36,910 nucleotides of DNA from Treponema sp. (GCA_031278025.1 JAITLF010000224.1:1-36910); one strand, 5' to 3'; positions 6,764 through 14,590 are shown, numbered from the stretch's first letter. Notes: a model not told the origin generated them from the sequence alone. Translations and numbers: made by a program.

Positions 6764-7807
6764 TCCCGCGTCCAGGGCGAGGAAGCCCGCTCCCGCTGTA
6801 TTATTCCTGGTCCATGGGGGATATACAGAATATACCCCGGTCATTCTGCGGTTGCGGTTGTCCCCCCTGCTATTCTGGATATACCGGTACGATACATAGC
6901 TTCCAAGTGCCAGATGCGCGTTAAACCTATACGATACTTCAAGGCCGGGTTCCAGCAGGATGCCTCCGGCGAGACGATCCTGAAATTCCGTAGACTGATT
7001 TTGATTGTACCCCGGATTTTCTTGAAGCATTTTTTCCTTATAGAGATGTTTATCAAGAGCCCACACCCAAATCGATCCGGAAACCGCGTTCAGGGAAACT
7101 TCAATCAGCCACCGGGACCGGATGGGGATAAGGAGGGCAAAGCCTGGGGATACCGTCAGCCAATGCTGATAATAGGCAATCACGTCCCCGTCTAGCAGCA
7201 TTTGCAGGTCCGAAGGATCCACGCCGTGGGAAAAATCCTCTTGAGCATACCCGCCCCGTCCGGTCCAGTCAAAATACCTATACGACACGGCGCCTCCCAG
7301 CTTCAGGAAGGCGAAAACCCGGTCCCGGTATTTCAGGGGAATGGAAACGCCCAGGGCAAAATCAGTCAGAAACGCACGGGTGGTATAATTCTCGGTAACG
7401 GCATAATTGGTCAGCATTGTAAGATCCGAGGGATTCAGCCAATCCCGGTCTTCCATTATCCCGGTTCGGAAGGGAATACCCGCCTTAAAAGAAAGGTCCG
7501 CATACACGCCCAGCGCGTCCCGAAATTCGTTCATTGAAAAGGATGCGCCCGCGCCGGCATATACCAGGGGCTTCATGTCCCACAAGAGCTGGCTATAATA
7601 ATCCGCATCCAGGGAATTCCAATATACGATTTCTTCGGATTGCCCGTAGAATATGCCGGCCTGGGTATAGGCCGAAAACCCAAAGGGCGAATCTTTCCCC
7701 GAACCATCCGCGGAGGTTTGAGGATACGCGGGCTGGATCGTGAAAGGAGCCGTTAAAAAGCCGCAGCAGACGATGACGAAAAAAACAAAAGTAGCTATAG
7801 TTCTCAT
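6740..7807 (-). CDS. Omptin-family outer-membrane protease (putative)
   Basis: The 355-residue protein starts with a signal peptide (about 1-30), has many amphipathic, aromatic-ended beta strands, and ends in phenylalanine, as expected of an outer-membrane barrel. It resembles omptins (OmpT, Pla, PgtE). M-E-D-R-D-W-L at 118-124 provides Asp120 and Asp122, equivalent to OmpT Asp83/Asp85. L-D-K-H at 251-254 provides Asp252 and His254, equivalent to Asp210/His212. Spacing between the two catalytic pairs is similar to OmpT (130 against 125 residues). Members cleave at basic residues at the cell surface. The ATG at 7807 gives a clean signal peptide; the upstream in-frame TTG at 7843 coincides with a promoter-like TTGACC. 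Its start lies 3 bp from the divergent lipoprotein start. The family call rests on motifs, not an alignment. Confidence 0.75.
   Translation of the reverse strand: MRTIATFVFFVIVCCGFLTAPFTIQPAYPQTSADGSGKDSPFGFSAYTQAGIFYGQSEEIVYWNSLDADYYSQLLWDMKPLVYAGAGASFSMNEFRDALGVYADLSFKAGIPFRTGIMEDRDWLNPSDLTMLTNYAVTENYTTRAFLTDFALGVSIPLKYRDRVFAFLKLGGAVSYRYFDWTGRGGYAQEDFSHGVDPSDLQMLLDGDVIAYYQHWLTVSPGFALLIPIRSRWLIEVSLNAVSGSIWVWALDKHLYKEKMLQENPGYNQNQSTEFQDRLAGGILLEPGLEVSYRFNAHLALGSYVSYRYIQNSRGDNRNRRMTGVYSVYPPWTRNNTAGAGFLALDAGLTLKASF
7773..7801 (+). promoter_or_regulatory. Candidate leaderless promoter of the SH3-like lipoprotein gene
   Basis: ATGACG (7773-7778), 17 bp, then TATAGT (7796-7801), which ends 9 nt before the ATG at 7811. 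There is no Shine-Dalgarno sequence. The promoter lies inside the N-terminal coding region of the divergent omptin-like gene. Confidence 0.45.
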
Positions 7808-7810
7808 ATT

Positions 7811-8245
7811 ATGAGAGTAGGCGGTGTCCTTTGCCGTGGTCAAGTTTTTTTCTTGTTTTTAATCGGTCTCTTCTTTCTCTTCTTTCCCTTTTTTGTTTCC
7901 TGCACCGGTAAACCGGCTTTCCCGTGGTTTTCGGGGCAAAAGGAACGTATCATCCTTCCGCCCGCAACGCCCCCCCTTTCCCGCCGGGTGATAGGTTACG
8001 GGGTTATTAGCGCGTCATACGTTCAGGTGATGTCCGAGCCAAACCCTGCGGGTTTCGCCCTGGGGTATCTGAGAGAGAGTTCCATCGTAGAGGTCCTGGA
8101 ACGCCGGTCGGTGAGCAACGACGGGGTTACGGAATTCTGGGTTCTGGTGGGGAACGCTCCCAGGGGCTGGATCAGGGAAGACGTGATCCAGGTTTATGAC
8201 AGCGAGGCGAAGGCCCGGACCGCCGCGGCGTTCCCGCGTCCATGA
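7811..8245 (+). CDS. Small lipoprotein with SH3-like domain
   Basis: The 144-residue protein has a very hydrophobic N-terminus rich in phenylalanine and a spirochaete-type lipobox ending F-F-V-S-C, making Cys31 the probable lipidated residue. Residues about 55-120 look like a bacterial SH3 domain: repeated short strands with V-I-S-A-S-Y-V-Q-V-M-S-E-P near the front and R-G-W-I-R-E-D-V near the end. Such domains usually bind peptidoglycan or peptides. The stop codon overlaps the next start by four bases (ATGA), so the DUF445 protein is translationally coupled to it. Confidence 0.72.
   Translation: MRVGGVLCRGQVFFLFLIGLFFLFFPFFVSCTGKPAFPWFSGQKERIILPPATPPLSRRVIGYGVISASYVQVMSEPNPAGFALGYLRESSIVEVLERRSVSNDGVTEFWVLVGNAPRGWIREDVIQVYDSEAKARTAAAFPRP
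7814..7843 (-). promoter_or_regulatory. Candidate promoter of the omptin-like gene
   Basis: Read on the minus strand: TTGACC (7843-7838), an 18-bp spacer, then a weak TACTCT (7819-7814) that ends 6 nt before the ATG at 7807. It lies inside the start of the divergent lipoprotein gene, so the two promoters interlock. The -10 match is poor. Confidence 0.3.
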
Positions 8246-9615
8246 AGGCGCTGTTCTTCCTGGCTGCCCCCCCGGTGATAGGGGCGCTTATCGGCTATGT
8301 TACCAACGCGGTGGCCATAAAAATGCTCTTCCGGCCCCTCAAACCGGTAAGGGTTTTCGGCATCCGGCTGCCCTTTACCCCCGGCGTTTTGCCGCGGGAG
8401 CGGCATAAGCTGGCGGACAGCATAGGTTCCATGGTGGAGCGGAAGCTCCTTACCCCGGAGATACTTCGGGAGCGGCTTCTGAGGGAAGACGTCCGGGCCG
8501 CCATAAACGGCGCCATAGCCCGTCATACCGGCGGCGTGCTGGATCTCCCCCTTGGGCTCCTCCTGGCCGGTGAAAAAGAGGGCGCCCCGTTTCCCTTTTT
8601 CATCTTCCGGGACTTTCTGAGTTCCCCGGCTTTTAATTCCCTGGTGGAATCCTGCCTTGAATCCCTGGCGGGTTATGTGAAGAACTCACCCCTAACCCTG
8701 GGCGAGCTTTTGGGAGAAGAGCGGACCGGAATCCTCCGGGAAAAAATCACGGCGGCCATCCGGGAAACCCTTGAATCCCAGGCGCCCCAGATAGGGCGGT
8801 ACGCCGCTTCCGCCCTGGACGCCGCCTTTCCGGTCCTGGTGCGCCAACTTCTTCAATTCCTGATGAAAGACGGGATTCATCGGGGGCTGGAAACCCAGGG
8901 CTGGATTTTCCTCAACAACGCCATCACGAAACTTTCGACGCTCCAACGGTTTTTCATTTCCGCAGGCCAGTACGATAAGACCCTGCACGAGCGGATGCCG
9001 GAAATCATCGACGACTTGATAGGACAACTTGAGGTCCTCCTGCACGATCCGGATATGCGGCGGCATCTCGTCAGCTTCGCGGAAGAACGGGTTCGCGGGG
9101 CGGTAACCAGGGATGGCGTAAGCCATGTTGTTGCTTCCATGGCCATGTCCTACACCGCCATGCCCCTGGGGGAGGCGGTTAAAAAGCTGGCCGCCGGGGA
9201 TCTCCGGACGGTGATCCGCGGCGTCCGGGAATGCATCCGGCGGAACGGCGGGCCGGATATCGGCCAGACCCTGGGCGGCGCGGTGAACCGCCTCCTCACG
9301 GATAACCGGGACCGGACGCTTGCGGATTTTTTCCTGATTGACCGCGCTAAAAAAGAAAAAATCGACGCCGCCATCTGCGCCGCTCTTGAGGGGCATTTTT
9401 TAAGCGCCGCCGGCGGCCGTTTTGAAGCGCTGCTTAAACATATCAACATCAGAACCCTGGTTTCCGACCGTATTGATTCCCTGGACATGGTTGATGTTGA
9501 ACACATTGTGTTGGATGTCATGGACAATCAATTAAAGTGGATTAACGTTTTCGGCGCCATTCTGGGGGCCCTTATCGGGGGGAGCCAGGTCTTGCTTTCC
9601 TGGTTCGCCCCGTAA
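8242..9615 (+). CDS. DUF445 family membrane protein
   Basis: The 457-residue protein matches the DUF445 (YheB/YtbE-like) family: an N-terminal membrane segment with P-P-V-I-G-A-L-I-G-Y-V-T-N-A-V-A-I-K-M-L-F (residues about 9-29, split here by hyphens), then I-R-L-P-F-T-P-G-V-L-P-R-E-R near 45, a long mostly helical middle, and a C-terminal membrane segment with G-A-I-L-G-A-L-I-G-G near 440. The two hydrophobic ends probably anchor a large soluble middle. The biochemical role of the family is unsettled. ATGA overlap with the lipoprotein gene points to a joint envelope function. Confidence 0.85.
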   Translation: MKALFFLAAPPVIGALIGYVTNAVAIKMLFRPLKPVRVFGIRLPFTPGVLPRERHKLADSIGSMVERKLLTPEILRERLLREDVRAAINGAIARHTGGVLDLPLGLLLAGEKEGAPFPFFIFRDFLSSPAFNSLVESCLESLAGYVKNSPLTLGELLGEERTGILREKITAAIRETLESQAPQIGRYAASALDAAFPVLVRQLLQFLMKDGIHRGLETQGWIFLNNAITKLSTLQRFFISAGQYDKTLHERMPEIIDDLIGQLEVLLHDPDMRRHLVSFAEERVRGAVTRDGVSHVVASMAMSYTAMPLGEAVKKLAAGDLRTVIRGVRECIRRNGGPDIGQTLGGAVNRLLTDNRDRTLADFFLIDRAKKEKIDAAICAALEGHFLSAAGGRFEALLKHINIRTLVSDRIDSLDMVDVEHIVLDVMDNQLKWINVFGAILGALIGGSQVLLSWFAP

Positions 9616-9616
9616 G

Positions 9617-9704
9617 CGCCCGGCGGCTCCTCTCCCCGTGTGGATGGGGGGTCGGGGCCAGGGGGCGGGGCCCCCGTACTGCGGGCGCCAGAAATGAGGT
9701 CGTG
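9617..9704. other. GC-rich hairpin block before array L2
   Basis: This stretch after the DUF445 stop is strongly GC-biased and contains the palindrome GGGGCCCC at 9667-9674 inside a longer G-run/C-run hairpin. It ends with a first partial unit (CCAGAAATGAGGTCGTG, 9688-9704) of the array that follows. It may act as a terminator-like structure between convergent genes, but there is no T-run. Confidence 0.5.
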
Positions 9705-9957
9705 AAGTTCCAAACCCAGGTCTGGAAGTTCCAAATCCAGGTCTTGAACTTCCAGACCTGGGTCTTGAAGCTCCAGACCCAGGTCTTGAACTTCCAGACC
9801 CAGGTCTTGAACTTCCAGACCCAGGTCTTGAAGCTCCAGACCCAGGTCTTGAACTTCCAGACCCAGGTCTTGAAGCTCCAGACCCAGGTCTTGGCTCCAG
9901 AAATGAGGTCTTGAAGTTCCAGAAATGAGGTCTTGAACTTCCAGAAATGAGGTCCGG
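9705..9957. repeat. 21-bp tandem array L2 (nine exact periods plus three variant units)
   Basis: Units start at 9705, 9726, 9747, 9768, 9789, 9810, 9831, 9852 and 9873. Each has the order AAGTTCC, AACTTCC or AAGCTCC, then AGACCCAGGTCTTG. Every unit contains the small stem AGACC/GGTCT with a 2-nt centre; in the third unit the centre is TG instead of CA. Three further units (9894, 9914, 9936; lengths 20, 22, 22) replace the middle with GAAATGAGG. Long frames on both strands stay open because the period is 7 codons. The rest of 9616-10196 (9958-10196) has no gene that I could support. Confidence 0.92.
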
Positions 9958-9972
9958 AAACGCCGGAGGGAG

Positions 9973-9995
9973 GTCCGCGCACGGGAGACTCCTCC
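9973..9995 (+). repeat. Copy 1 of a 23-bp dispersed repeat
   Basis: The 23-bp sequence begins GTCCGCGCACGG and ends GAGACTCCTCC. The identical 23 bp recur at 16370-16392. Here it follows array L2; there it lies between the sugar permease and serine dehydratase genes. Confidence 0.85.
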
Positions 9996-10196
9996 GCGGG
10001 CCGCGGAGAGAGGTCTGCGGACGCCGAATATAGGTTTTAGCGATATTGTTTTAACTGCCTGGCTGACAGGCTGGGGATTCGGGTTTGTTGTTTCCCTGCC
10101 ATTGCCATTTTTCCTGCCGTCGTTTTTACAGAAGGCAATGCAAAGGTTAAAGATATAATGTTTTGTAATTCCCATACCGGCCTTGATTATACGGCT

Positions 10197-10976
10197 CTAC
10201 ACGGCAATAACTTCGATTCCTATTTTTTCAAGAAGGGACAAATCGTTTTTCTTGATATTTTTGTCCGTTACCAGAATGTCAATCTGGTTAAAATCACAGA
10301 ACAGATAAAACGCCTGTGTACCGATTTTGGCGCTGTCGGCAACAACAATGGCTTTTTGGGAATTTTGCAGCATCCGCCGTTTTATCTCCCCTTCCTGGGG
10401 AATGGCGGAAAAACAGCCTTCTTCCGGGGCAAGGGCCGATACGCCGATAATCGCCTTATCGGTCCGGTAACTGGAAATTGCCGCTTCCGTCGCGTTTCCA
10501 CAGAGGGCGTTGGTTTCCTTTAAAAGTTCCCCGCCGGTAAGTATTATCTTGCTGGTATTCGATTCCAGAAACAGTTCCGCAATGGCGATGGCGTTGGTTA
10601 CGACAAGAAGATTGCACTTTTTGCAAAGACGCTCGGCAACCTTGGTAGTAGTACTGCCGCCGTCAATCATGATGCTTTCGCCGTCCTGGATCATTTGGGA
10701 AACAAAATGAGCTATCCGCTCCTTTTCTTCCGTGTTTTGGCATAAACGGGTTTGAATCGAACTCATCTGCCAAACTGATTTCTTCTCCCGTTTAACGGCG
10801 CCGCCGTGAGTCCGGTAGAGAAGCCCCTGTTTTTCCAGGGCAAGCAGATCCCGGCGGATAGTCATATCGGCCACGTCAAAAAAAGCGGAAAGCTCCTCAA
10901 CCGTGACGCGGCCTTTTTGATTAATCTGCTCAACGATTTTTTGCTGCCGTTCTTCCGTAAAATCCCTGTCTTTCAT
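10197..10976 (-). CDS. DeoR/GlpR-family sugar-responsive repressor
   Basis: The protein (259 residues from this start) has an N-terminal DeoR helix-turn-helix (about 5-57; V-T-V-E-E-L-S-A-F-F-D-V-A-D-M-T-I-R-R-D-L) followed by L-L-Y-R-T-H-G-G-A-V. A C-terminal sugar-phosphate-binding domain follows, with I-D-G-G-S-T-T-T near 97 and a late V-A-D-S-A-K-I-G. Such proteins usually repress carbohydrate genes until a phosphorylated sugar binds. It is the last gene of the minus-strand unit kinase-aldolase-regulator. I chose the ATG at 10976; a GTG at 10991 in the same frame is possible, and neither has a strong ribosome-binding site. The likely target is the inverted repeat at 13149-13183. Confidence 0.87.
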   Translation of the reverse strand: MKDRDFTEERQQKIVEQINQKGRVTVEELSAFFDVADMTIRRDLLALEKQGLLYRTHGGAVKREKKSVWQMSSIQTRLCQNTEEKERIAHFVSQMIQDGESIMIDGGSTTTKVAERLCKKCNLLVVTNAIAIAELFLESNTSKIILTGGELLKETNALCGNATEAAISSYRTDKAIIGVSALAPEEGCFSAIPQEGEIKRRMLQNSQKAIVVADSAKIGTQAFYLFCDFNQIDILVTDKNIKKNDLSLLEKIGIEVIAV

Positions 10977-11002
10977 GGTATACGGTACCACCGCCTGGCG
11001 GC

Positions 11003-11860
11003 TCAGGCTTTATGATCGCTCATACACATAATAATATGCTCTTTCGCTATTTCAACCATTTTTTCCCTGGCGGGGGAGAGGATTTTCATCAGATCCAGTT
11101 CTCCCACGCTAGTGTTAAGGGTGGCGGTTAATGTTTCAATACAGCCCTTCCGCATAACGGTGCTAAAATTTATTTTTGAAACGCCCATGGTGATGGCCAT
11201 CCGCAGATCTTCCTGAGGTATGCCGGTTCCGCCGTGTAATACCAGCGGTATGCCGGTCCTCCGCTCAATTTCCTCAAGAATATCAAACCGCAGTTCCGGT
11301 TTCCGCGTGTAAAGACCGTGGGCGTTTCCGATGGCGGCGGCAAAGCAATCAACGCCGGTTTCCCGGACAAACCGTTCACAGTCATCAGGATCGGCAATCC
11401 CGATCATGTCGTTCTTCTTCCCCTCCGGGCTGTCCGCAGCCTGTCCTATGACGCCGACTTCTCCCTCAACGGATACCCCGCAAGCATGGGCCGCCGCGGC
11501 AACAGCCTTGGTGTTCGCTATGTTTTCCTCCAGGGGCAGGGAAGAACCGTCGTACATGATCGATTTAAAACCGTAATTAAGACAGCGTATCGCCTCCTCG
11601 TAGCTTGGTCCGTGATCCAGATGAATGCCGATGGGGATAGGGGCCTTTGCCGCCATCGCGGTTACCATAGCGACAAAGACATGACCGTCCATGTAATCGA
11701 TCTCGCTTTTCGCCGCCTCAATGATCACCGGGGCGCGTAATTCCGACGCCGCCCTTACGATGGCTTGAGTATACTCAAGATTATTGGTATTAAAGGCGGC
11801 GACCGCATAGCGTCCCGCCTTTGCCTTGTCAAGCAGTTCTTTGTTTGTTACAACGCTCAT
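11003..11860 (-). CDS. Class II ketose-bisphosphate aldolase
   Basis: The 285-residue cytoplasmic zinc aldolase is of the FbaA/GatY/KbaY type and should split a ketohexose or ketopentose phosphate into dihydroxyacetone phosphate and an aldehyde. Seen: H-L-D-H-G at 80-84 (catalytic Asp82, zinc ligand His83), V-E-G-E-V-G near 131, G-N-A-H-G with His181, and V-L-H-G-G-T-G with His209. The S-x-I-N-F-S-T segment near 228 binds phosphate in relatives. The substrate (fructose-1,6-, tagatose-1,6- or another sugar phosphate) is not decidable by eye. The start at 11860 follows AGAGGAG with 8 nt spacing. Upstream lies the ADP-dependent kinase homologue, 62 bp away. Confidence 0.88.
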   Translation of the reverse strand: MSVVTNKELLDKAKAGRYAVAAFNTNNLEYTQAIVRAASELRAPVIIEAAKSEIDYMDGHVFVAMVTAMAAKAPIPIGIHLDHGPSYEEAIRCLNYGFKSIMYDGSSLPLEENIANTKAVAAAAHACGVSVEGEVGVIGQAADSPEGKKNDMIGIADPDDCERFVRETGVDCFAAAIGNAHGLYTRKPELRFDILEEIERRTGIPLVLHGGTGIPQEDLRMAITMGVSKINFSTVMRKGCIETLTATLNTSVGELDLMKILSPAREKMVEIAKEHIIMCMSDHKA

Positions 11861-11868
11861 CAATTACG

Positions 11869-11875
11869 CTCCTCT
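11869..11875 (-). promoter_or_regulatory. Ribosome-binding site that fixes the aldolase start
   Basis: AGAGGAG on the minus strand lies 8 nt before the ATG at 11860. It favours this ATG over the adjacent in-frame TTG at 11863. Confidence 0.7.
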
Positions 11876-11921
11876 TATGATACTGTATACAATACTGAAG
11901 TTTTGAAACAGCCTTGATTTA

Positions 11922-13103
11922 TTAAACTAAGGCCGGCAGAAAACCGCCGACGAATGTATCCCCCAAACCTATGGTGGTTACGTTTGTTTCGGGAACCTGA
12001 AAGGACGGAATACAGGAGACCCGGCTTCCCAGAACAGCGTGAATTTCCCGCGCAAAGCCTACGCCCCGCTCCTCCGGGGGCAGAGCGCCAGTTTCGGCGT
12101 AATCGGCGGCGGTAAAATCATCCCCTAAGCGGAAGCGGGTAGTAGCCATAGTAACGCCTCCCAGAAGGGCTTTGGTATATGCTGCCGCCTGATCGCCAAA
12201 GGCCAGGGCCCAGTACCGGGTGTGGAGTACGAGGATGGGAACGGGAATTAGGCCGGTCATATCCCGCAGAGCGGATGCGACAGCGGCGGCGTCGGTCAGC
12301 GGCAGAGGCCGGCCTAAGTATTCCTGTAATTCATCTTCGTTCAGGCTGTATATGGCGATGCGCTTTAAAAGATACCGCCGCACAATATCACTCATGCCTT
12401 TCTCGTGAAAACCGCCGTCCTCATAAAAAACAACAGCGCCGGGGGAAAGGTGTTCCAGAGCGGACAGCAGGCGGGTCAGCCTGTCCTCAAGGAGAGGTAT
12501 GTCCCGCATGGTATTGAACCCCGATACCAGGAACACTTTCGCGTTTGCAAGCAGAAGGGGCAGACCCGGGTGAAGCCGCATAAGTGCATTATCCCGGTCG
12601 TTGGTATAAATGACCCTGTTTGGCCTTTTGGTTTCAATATGAATATCCCTCGCGTCTATCCGGGTTCCGGCCTGAAACTGGATGATGAGATGGGGATAGG
12701 AAGTTGTTTCGTCGTTGCTACAAAGCCGCCGGCAATCAGGGGGAAGCAGGCGCTCCACCTGTTCATTCGTGGTTACCAGGTGTACCGCCGAAGTATACCC
12801 CAACTTCCGCATGGCAATGGCCGCCCGTACCCCGGTTCCCCCAAGAGTTATTTTCTTTTCAAAATTACCCGCAAAATTTTCGATGAGATCGGGAGCGCGG
12901 ACAAACCGCTCGCCCCCCGCGTCTTGCCGCATAAACCCGAGGATGGATGCCAGCAGATTTCGGGGCGTATCTATTTCGATACGCCGGTTGATATCCGACG
13001 CGGACAGGCCGTAATCCCGGATCATTCTTTCTATAATTCCGGAGTCAAACCGAATTTCATAGTCAATATTATCGCCAAGTCCCAGGACGATCTTTTCATC
13101 CAT
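11922..13103 (-). CDS. ADP-dependent phosphofructokinase/glucokinase family sugar kinase
   Basis: The 393-residue protein resembles the ADP-dependent PFK/GK family (ribokinase fold) best known from archaeal glycolysis, where ADP rather than ATP is the phosphoryl donor. Seen: N-terminal L-G-L-G-D-N-I-D-Y-E; G-G-T-G at 88-91; a Y-E-D-G-G-F-H-E segment near 227-234; N-E-D-E at 255-258, matching the family's N-x-x-E magnesium motif; and G-L-G-D at 379-382 with Asp382 as probable catalytic base. It is co-directional with a class II aldolase, so fructose-6-phosphate or a related ketose phosphate is the likeliest substrate. The ATG at 13103 lies 10 nt after a -10 box and has no ribosome-binding site. 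The in-frame TTG at 13142 is the -35 box, not a start. Confidence 0.83.
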   Translation of the reverse strand: MDEKIVLGLGDNIDYEIRFDSGIIERMIRDYGLSASDINRRIEIDTPRNLLASILGFMRQDAGGERFVRAPDLIENFAGNFEKKITLGGTGVRAAIAMRKLGYTSAVHLVTTNEQVERLLPPDCRRLCSNDETTSYPHLIIQFQAGTRIDARDIHIETKRPNRVIYTNDRDNALMRLHPGLPLLLANAKVFLVSGFNTMRDIPLLEDRLTRLLSALEHLSPGAVVFYEDGGFHEKGMSDIVRRYLLKRIAIYSLNEDELQEYLGRPLPLTDAAAVASALRDMTGLIPVPILVLHTRYWALAFGDQAAAYTKALLGGVTMATTRFRLGDDFTAADYAETGALPPEERGVGFAREIHAVLGSRVSCIPSFQVPETNVTTIGLGDTFVGGFLPALV

Positions 13104-13113
13104 AATGTTCTGA

Positions 13114-13142
13114 AGTATACCAGGCGTTCTTGGAGAGGTCAA
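13114..13142 (-). promoter_or_regulatory. Promoter of the kinase-aldolase-regulator unit, leaderless
   Basis: On the minus strand TTGACC (13142-13137) and TATACT (13119-13114) have an ideal 17-bp spacing. The -10 box ends 10 nt before the ATG at 13103, leaving a leader of only about 0-4 nt, and there is no Shine-Dalgarno sequence. Confidence 0.72.
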
Positions 13143-13148
13143 GTATAG

Positions 13149-13183
13149 AACATAAACAAACGGTGTTTCTGTTTGTTTATGTT
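13149..13183. promoter_or_regulatory. 13-bp inverted repeat between two divergent promoters, probable DeoR-type operator
   Basis: AACATAAACAAAC (13149-13161) and its exact reverse complement (13171-13183) are 9 bp apart. The element lies 6 bp from each flanking -35 box (13142 and 13189), so one bound repressor could shut both the kinase unit and the ABC transporter. The neighbouring DeoR-type gene is the natural candidate. Confidence 0.72.
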
Positions 13184-13188
13184 TTTTG

Positions 13189-13217
13189 TTGACATGCCGA
13201 AAAATCAGGTTTATACT
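13189..13217 (+). promoter_or_regulatory. Promoter of the sugar ABC transporter operon
   Basis: TTGACA (13189-13194), 17 bp, then TATACT (13212-13217). The predicted transcript has a leader of about 55 nt ending in AGGAGGAG (13265-13272) before the ATG at 13279, so this side is a conventional leadered mRNA. Confidence 0.78.
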
Positions 13218-13278
13218 AAATGTTATTCATGGAGTGAGTCATTCACCCCGAATTCGTATCACTTAGGAGGAGTTATTT

Positions 13279-14538
13279 ATGAAAAAGCGTCTTTTTCTCT
13301 TAACTGTCGGTATGCTTTCCCTGGCCATGATCTGGGCTGGCGGAAAAAACGATGCCCAAAAGAGCAGTGAGGTAACCATTGAGTTTATTCAATGGTGGGA
13401 ACCGGAACTGCCGGCAGGATCGTTTAGGGCCATCATCGATCAGTTTGAGGCCCAAAACCCTGGAATTAAGGTTAAGCTGATAAGCGGCCCCTATTCCAAC
13501 ACCCGGGATCAGATTGTTACCGGCGCGGCGACCGGAACTTTAAGCGATGTGGTTGGTCTCGACGGCGCCTGGGTCAATGATCTTGCCAAACAGGGCGCTA
13601 TTACCGCCCTGGATAGTTTGATGGTATCCGCCAATTTCGATCCGAATCAGGTTGCGGCAATTATCAAGCTTAACGGAAACAGCTACATGTTCCCGGTTGC
13701 CTCCTTTGTGTATCCCGTATTTATAAATCTGGATCATTTCCAGGCTGTGGGGATCGCCAATCCGCCCCAAAACCGGAGTGAATTTTTGCAGGCCGCCCGG
13801 CAGCTTACCGCCCCGTCGGAGAACAGGTACGGCTGGGTTTTACCCCTTTCTCTGCAAACCCCCAATGGCGTTCAGAATGATATTATGTCTTGGGTATGGG
13901 CCGCAGGGAAAAGTATGCTGAAAAACGGCCGCCCTGATTTAACCAATCCTGATGTTATCTCCGCCTTACAGTTTGTCGAAACCCTCTACAAAGAGAACCT
14001 GATTTCCCCGGGGACCTTTGCGAAGCAGGAGCAGGACAAGGTGGAAGAATTTGTGAACGGCAGAATAGGGATGACCATATCATCACTGGCGCATATCAAC
14101 ATGATCCGCGAGCGGAATCCCAATCTGAATTTTACCATCAGCGCCCTCCCCGCCGCCGACGGGTATACCGGACGCCGGGGCCTGCCTTACGCGGCCTGGG
14201 GCATCGGTATCAGTGAGAAAAGCCAGCATAAGGCAGAAGCCTGGAAACTAGTGTCCTATCTGATGAGTCCCGAGGTAAACAGCAAGCTCGTATCCATTGC
14301 CCATGCCTTCCCTGGAAACGTGAACGCGAAGCCGGATTTTGTCGAATCTGACGATCTCTACGCGAAAGCCTTCGAGATATTCCGCTCCGGATATTTGGCC
14401 AATGAATTTACCGGACTTCCTGTGGCCGAGGAATTGATGCGCATGTTTGACGAAGAAATTCAGCTTATGCTTGACGGCAAGCAGACGGCGGAACAGGCAG
14501 CCGTTGCGGCCCAAAAAAAGTGGGAAGCAGTTTTTTAA
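13279..14538 (+). CDS. Sugar ABC transporter substrate-binding protein
   Basis: This 419-residue family 1 extracellular solute-binding protein has a signal peptide (about 1-20; hydrophobic L-F-L-L-T-V-G-M-L-S-L-A-M-I-W-A). There is no lipobox cysteine, so it is probably cleaved and periplasmic instead of lipid-anchored. The start of the mature part, V-T-I-E-F-I-Q-W-W-E-P-E-L with F-E-A-Q-N-P-G-I-K-V near 55, is typical of oligosaccharide and sugar-alcohol binders of the MalE/UgpB group. It has a strong ribosome-binding site (AGGAGGAG). It heads the operon with two permeases; a hairpin after its stop may lower permease expression. The actual sugar is unknown. Confidence 0.88.
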   Translation: MKKRLFLLTVGMLSLAMIWAGGKNDAQKSSEVTIEFIQWWEPELPAGSFRAIIDQFEAQNPGIKVKLISGPYSNTRDQIVTGAATGTLSDVVGLDGAWVNDLAKQGAITALDSLMVSANFDPNQVAAIIKLNGNSYMFPVASFVYPVFINLDHFQAVGIANPPQNRSEFLQAARQLTAPSENRYGWVLPLSLQTPNGVQNDIMSWVWAAGKSMLKNGRPDLTNPDVISALQFVETLYKENLISPGTFAKQEQDKVEEFVNGRIGMTISSLAHINMIRERNPNLNFTISALPAADGYTGRRGLPYAAWGIGISEKSQHKAEAWKLVSYLMSPEVNSKLVSIAHAFPGNVNAKPDFVESDDLYAKAFEIFRSGYLANEFTGLPVAEELMRMFDEEIQLMLDGKQTAEQAAVAAQKKWEAVF

Positions 14539-14553
14539 GCCTATAACCAATGC

Positions 14554-14590
14554 CGGTTCCCGAGGCTAAAATACTACGGGAGCCGCTTTT
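14554..14590 (+). terminator. Hairpin between binding-protein and permease genes, possible attenuator
   Basis: A 9-bp stem (14554-14562 with 14577-14585, one G-T pair) closes a 14-nt loop and is followed by C and TTTT. This is a short T-run, so termination is probably partial. This is a common way to make more binding protein than permease. Confidence 0.5.

Noticed and set aside
7808..7843. Start of the omptin-like gene at TTG 7843.
   Set aside because: It would put 12 polar residues before the signal peptide and coincides with a TTGACC promoter-like box. ATG 7807 gives a normal signal peptide.
9528..10175. Long minus-strand frame (215 codons) with heptapeptide repeats across array L2, and smaller frames on both strands.
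   Set aside because: A 21-bp period keeps frames open on both strands at once. The frames overlap the DUF445 gene, have no convincing ribosome-binding site and change wording between frames.
13104..13142. N-terminal extension of the ADP-dependent kinase starting at TTG 13142.
   Set aside because: The TTG belongs to a TTGACC -35 box with an ideally spaced TATACT; a transcript from this promoter would not contain it.
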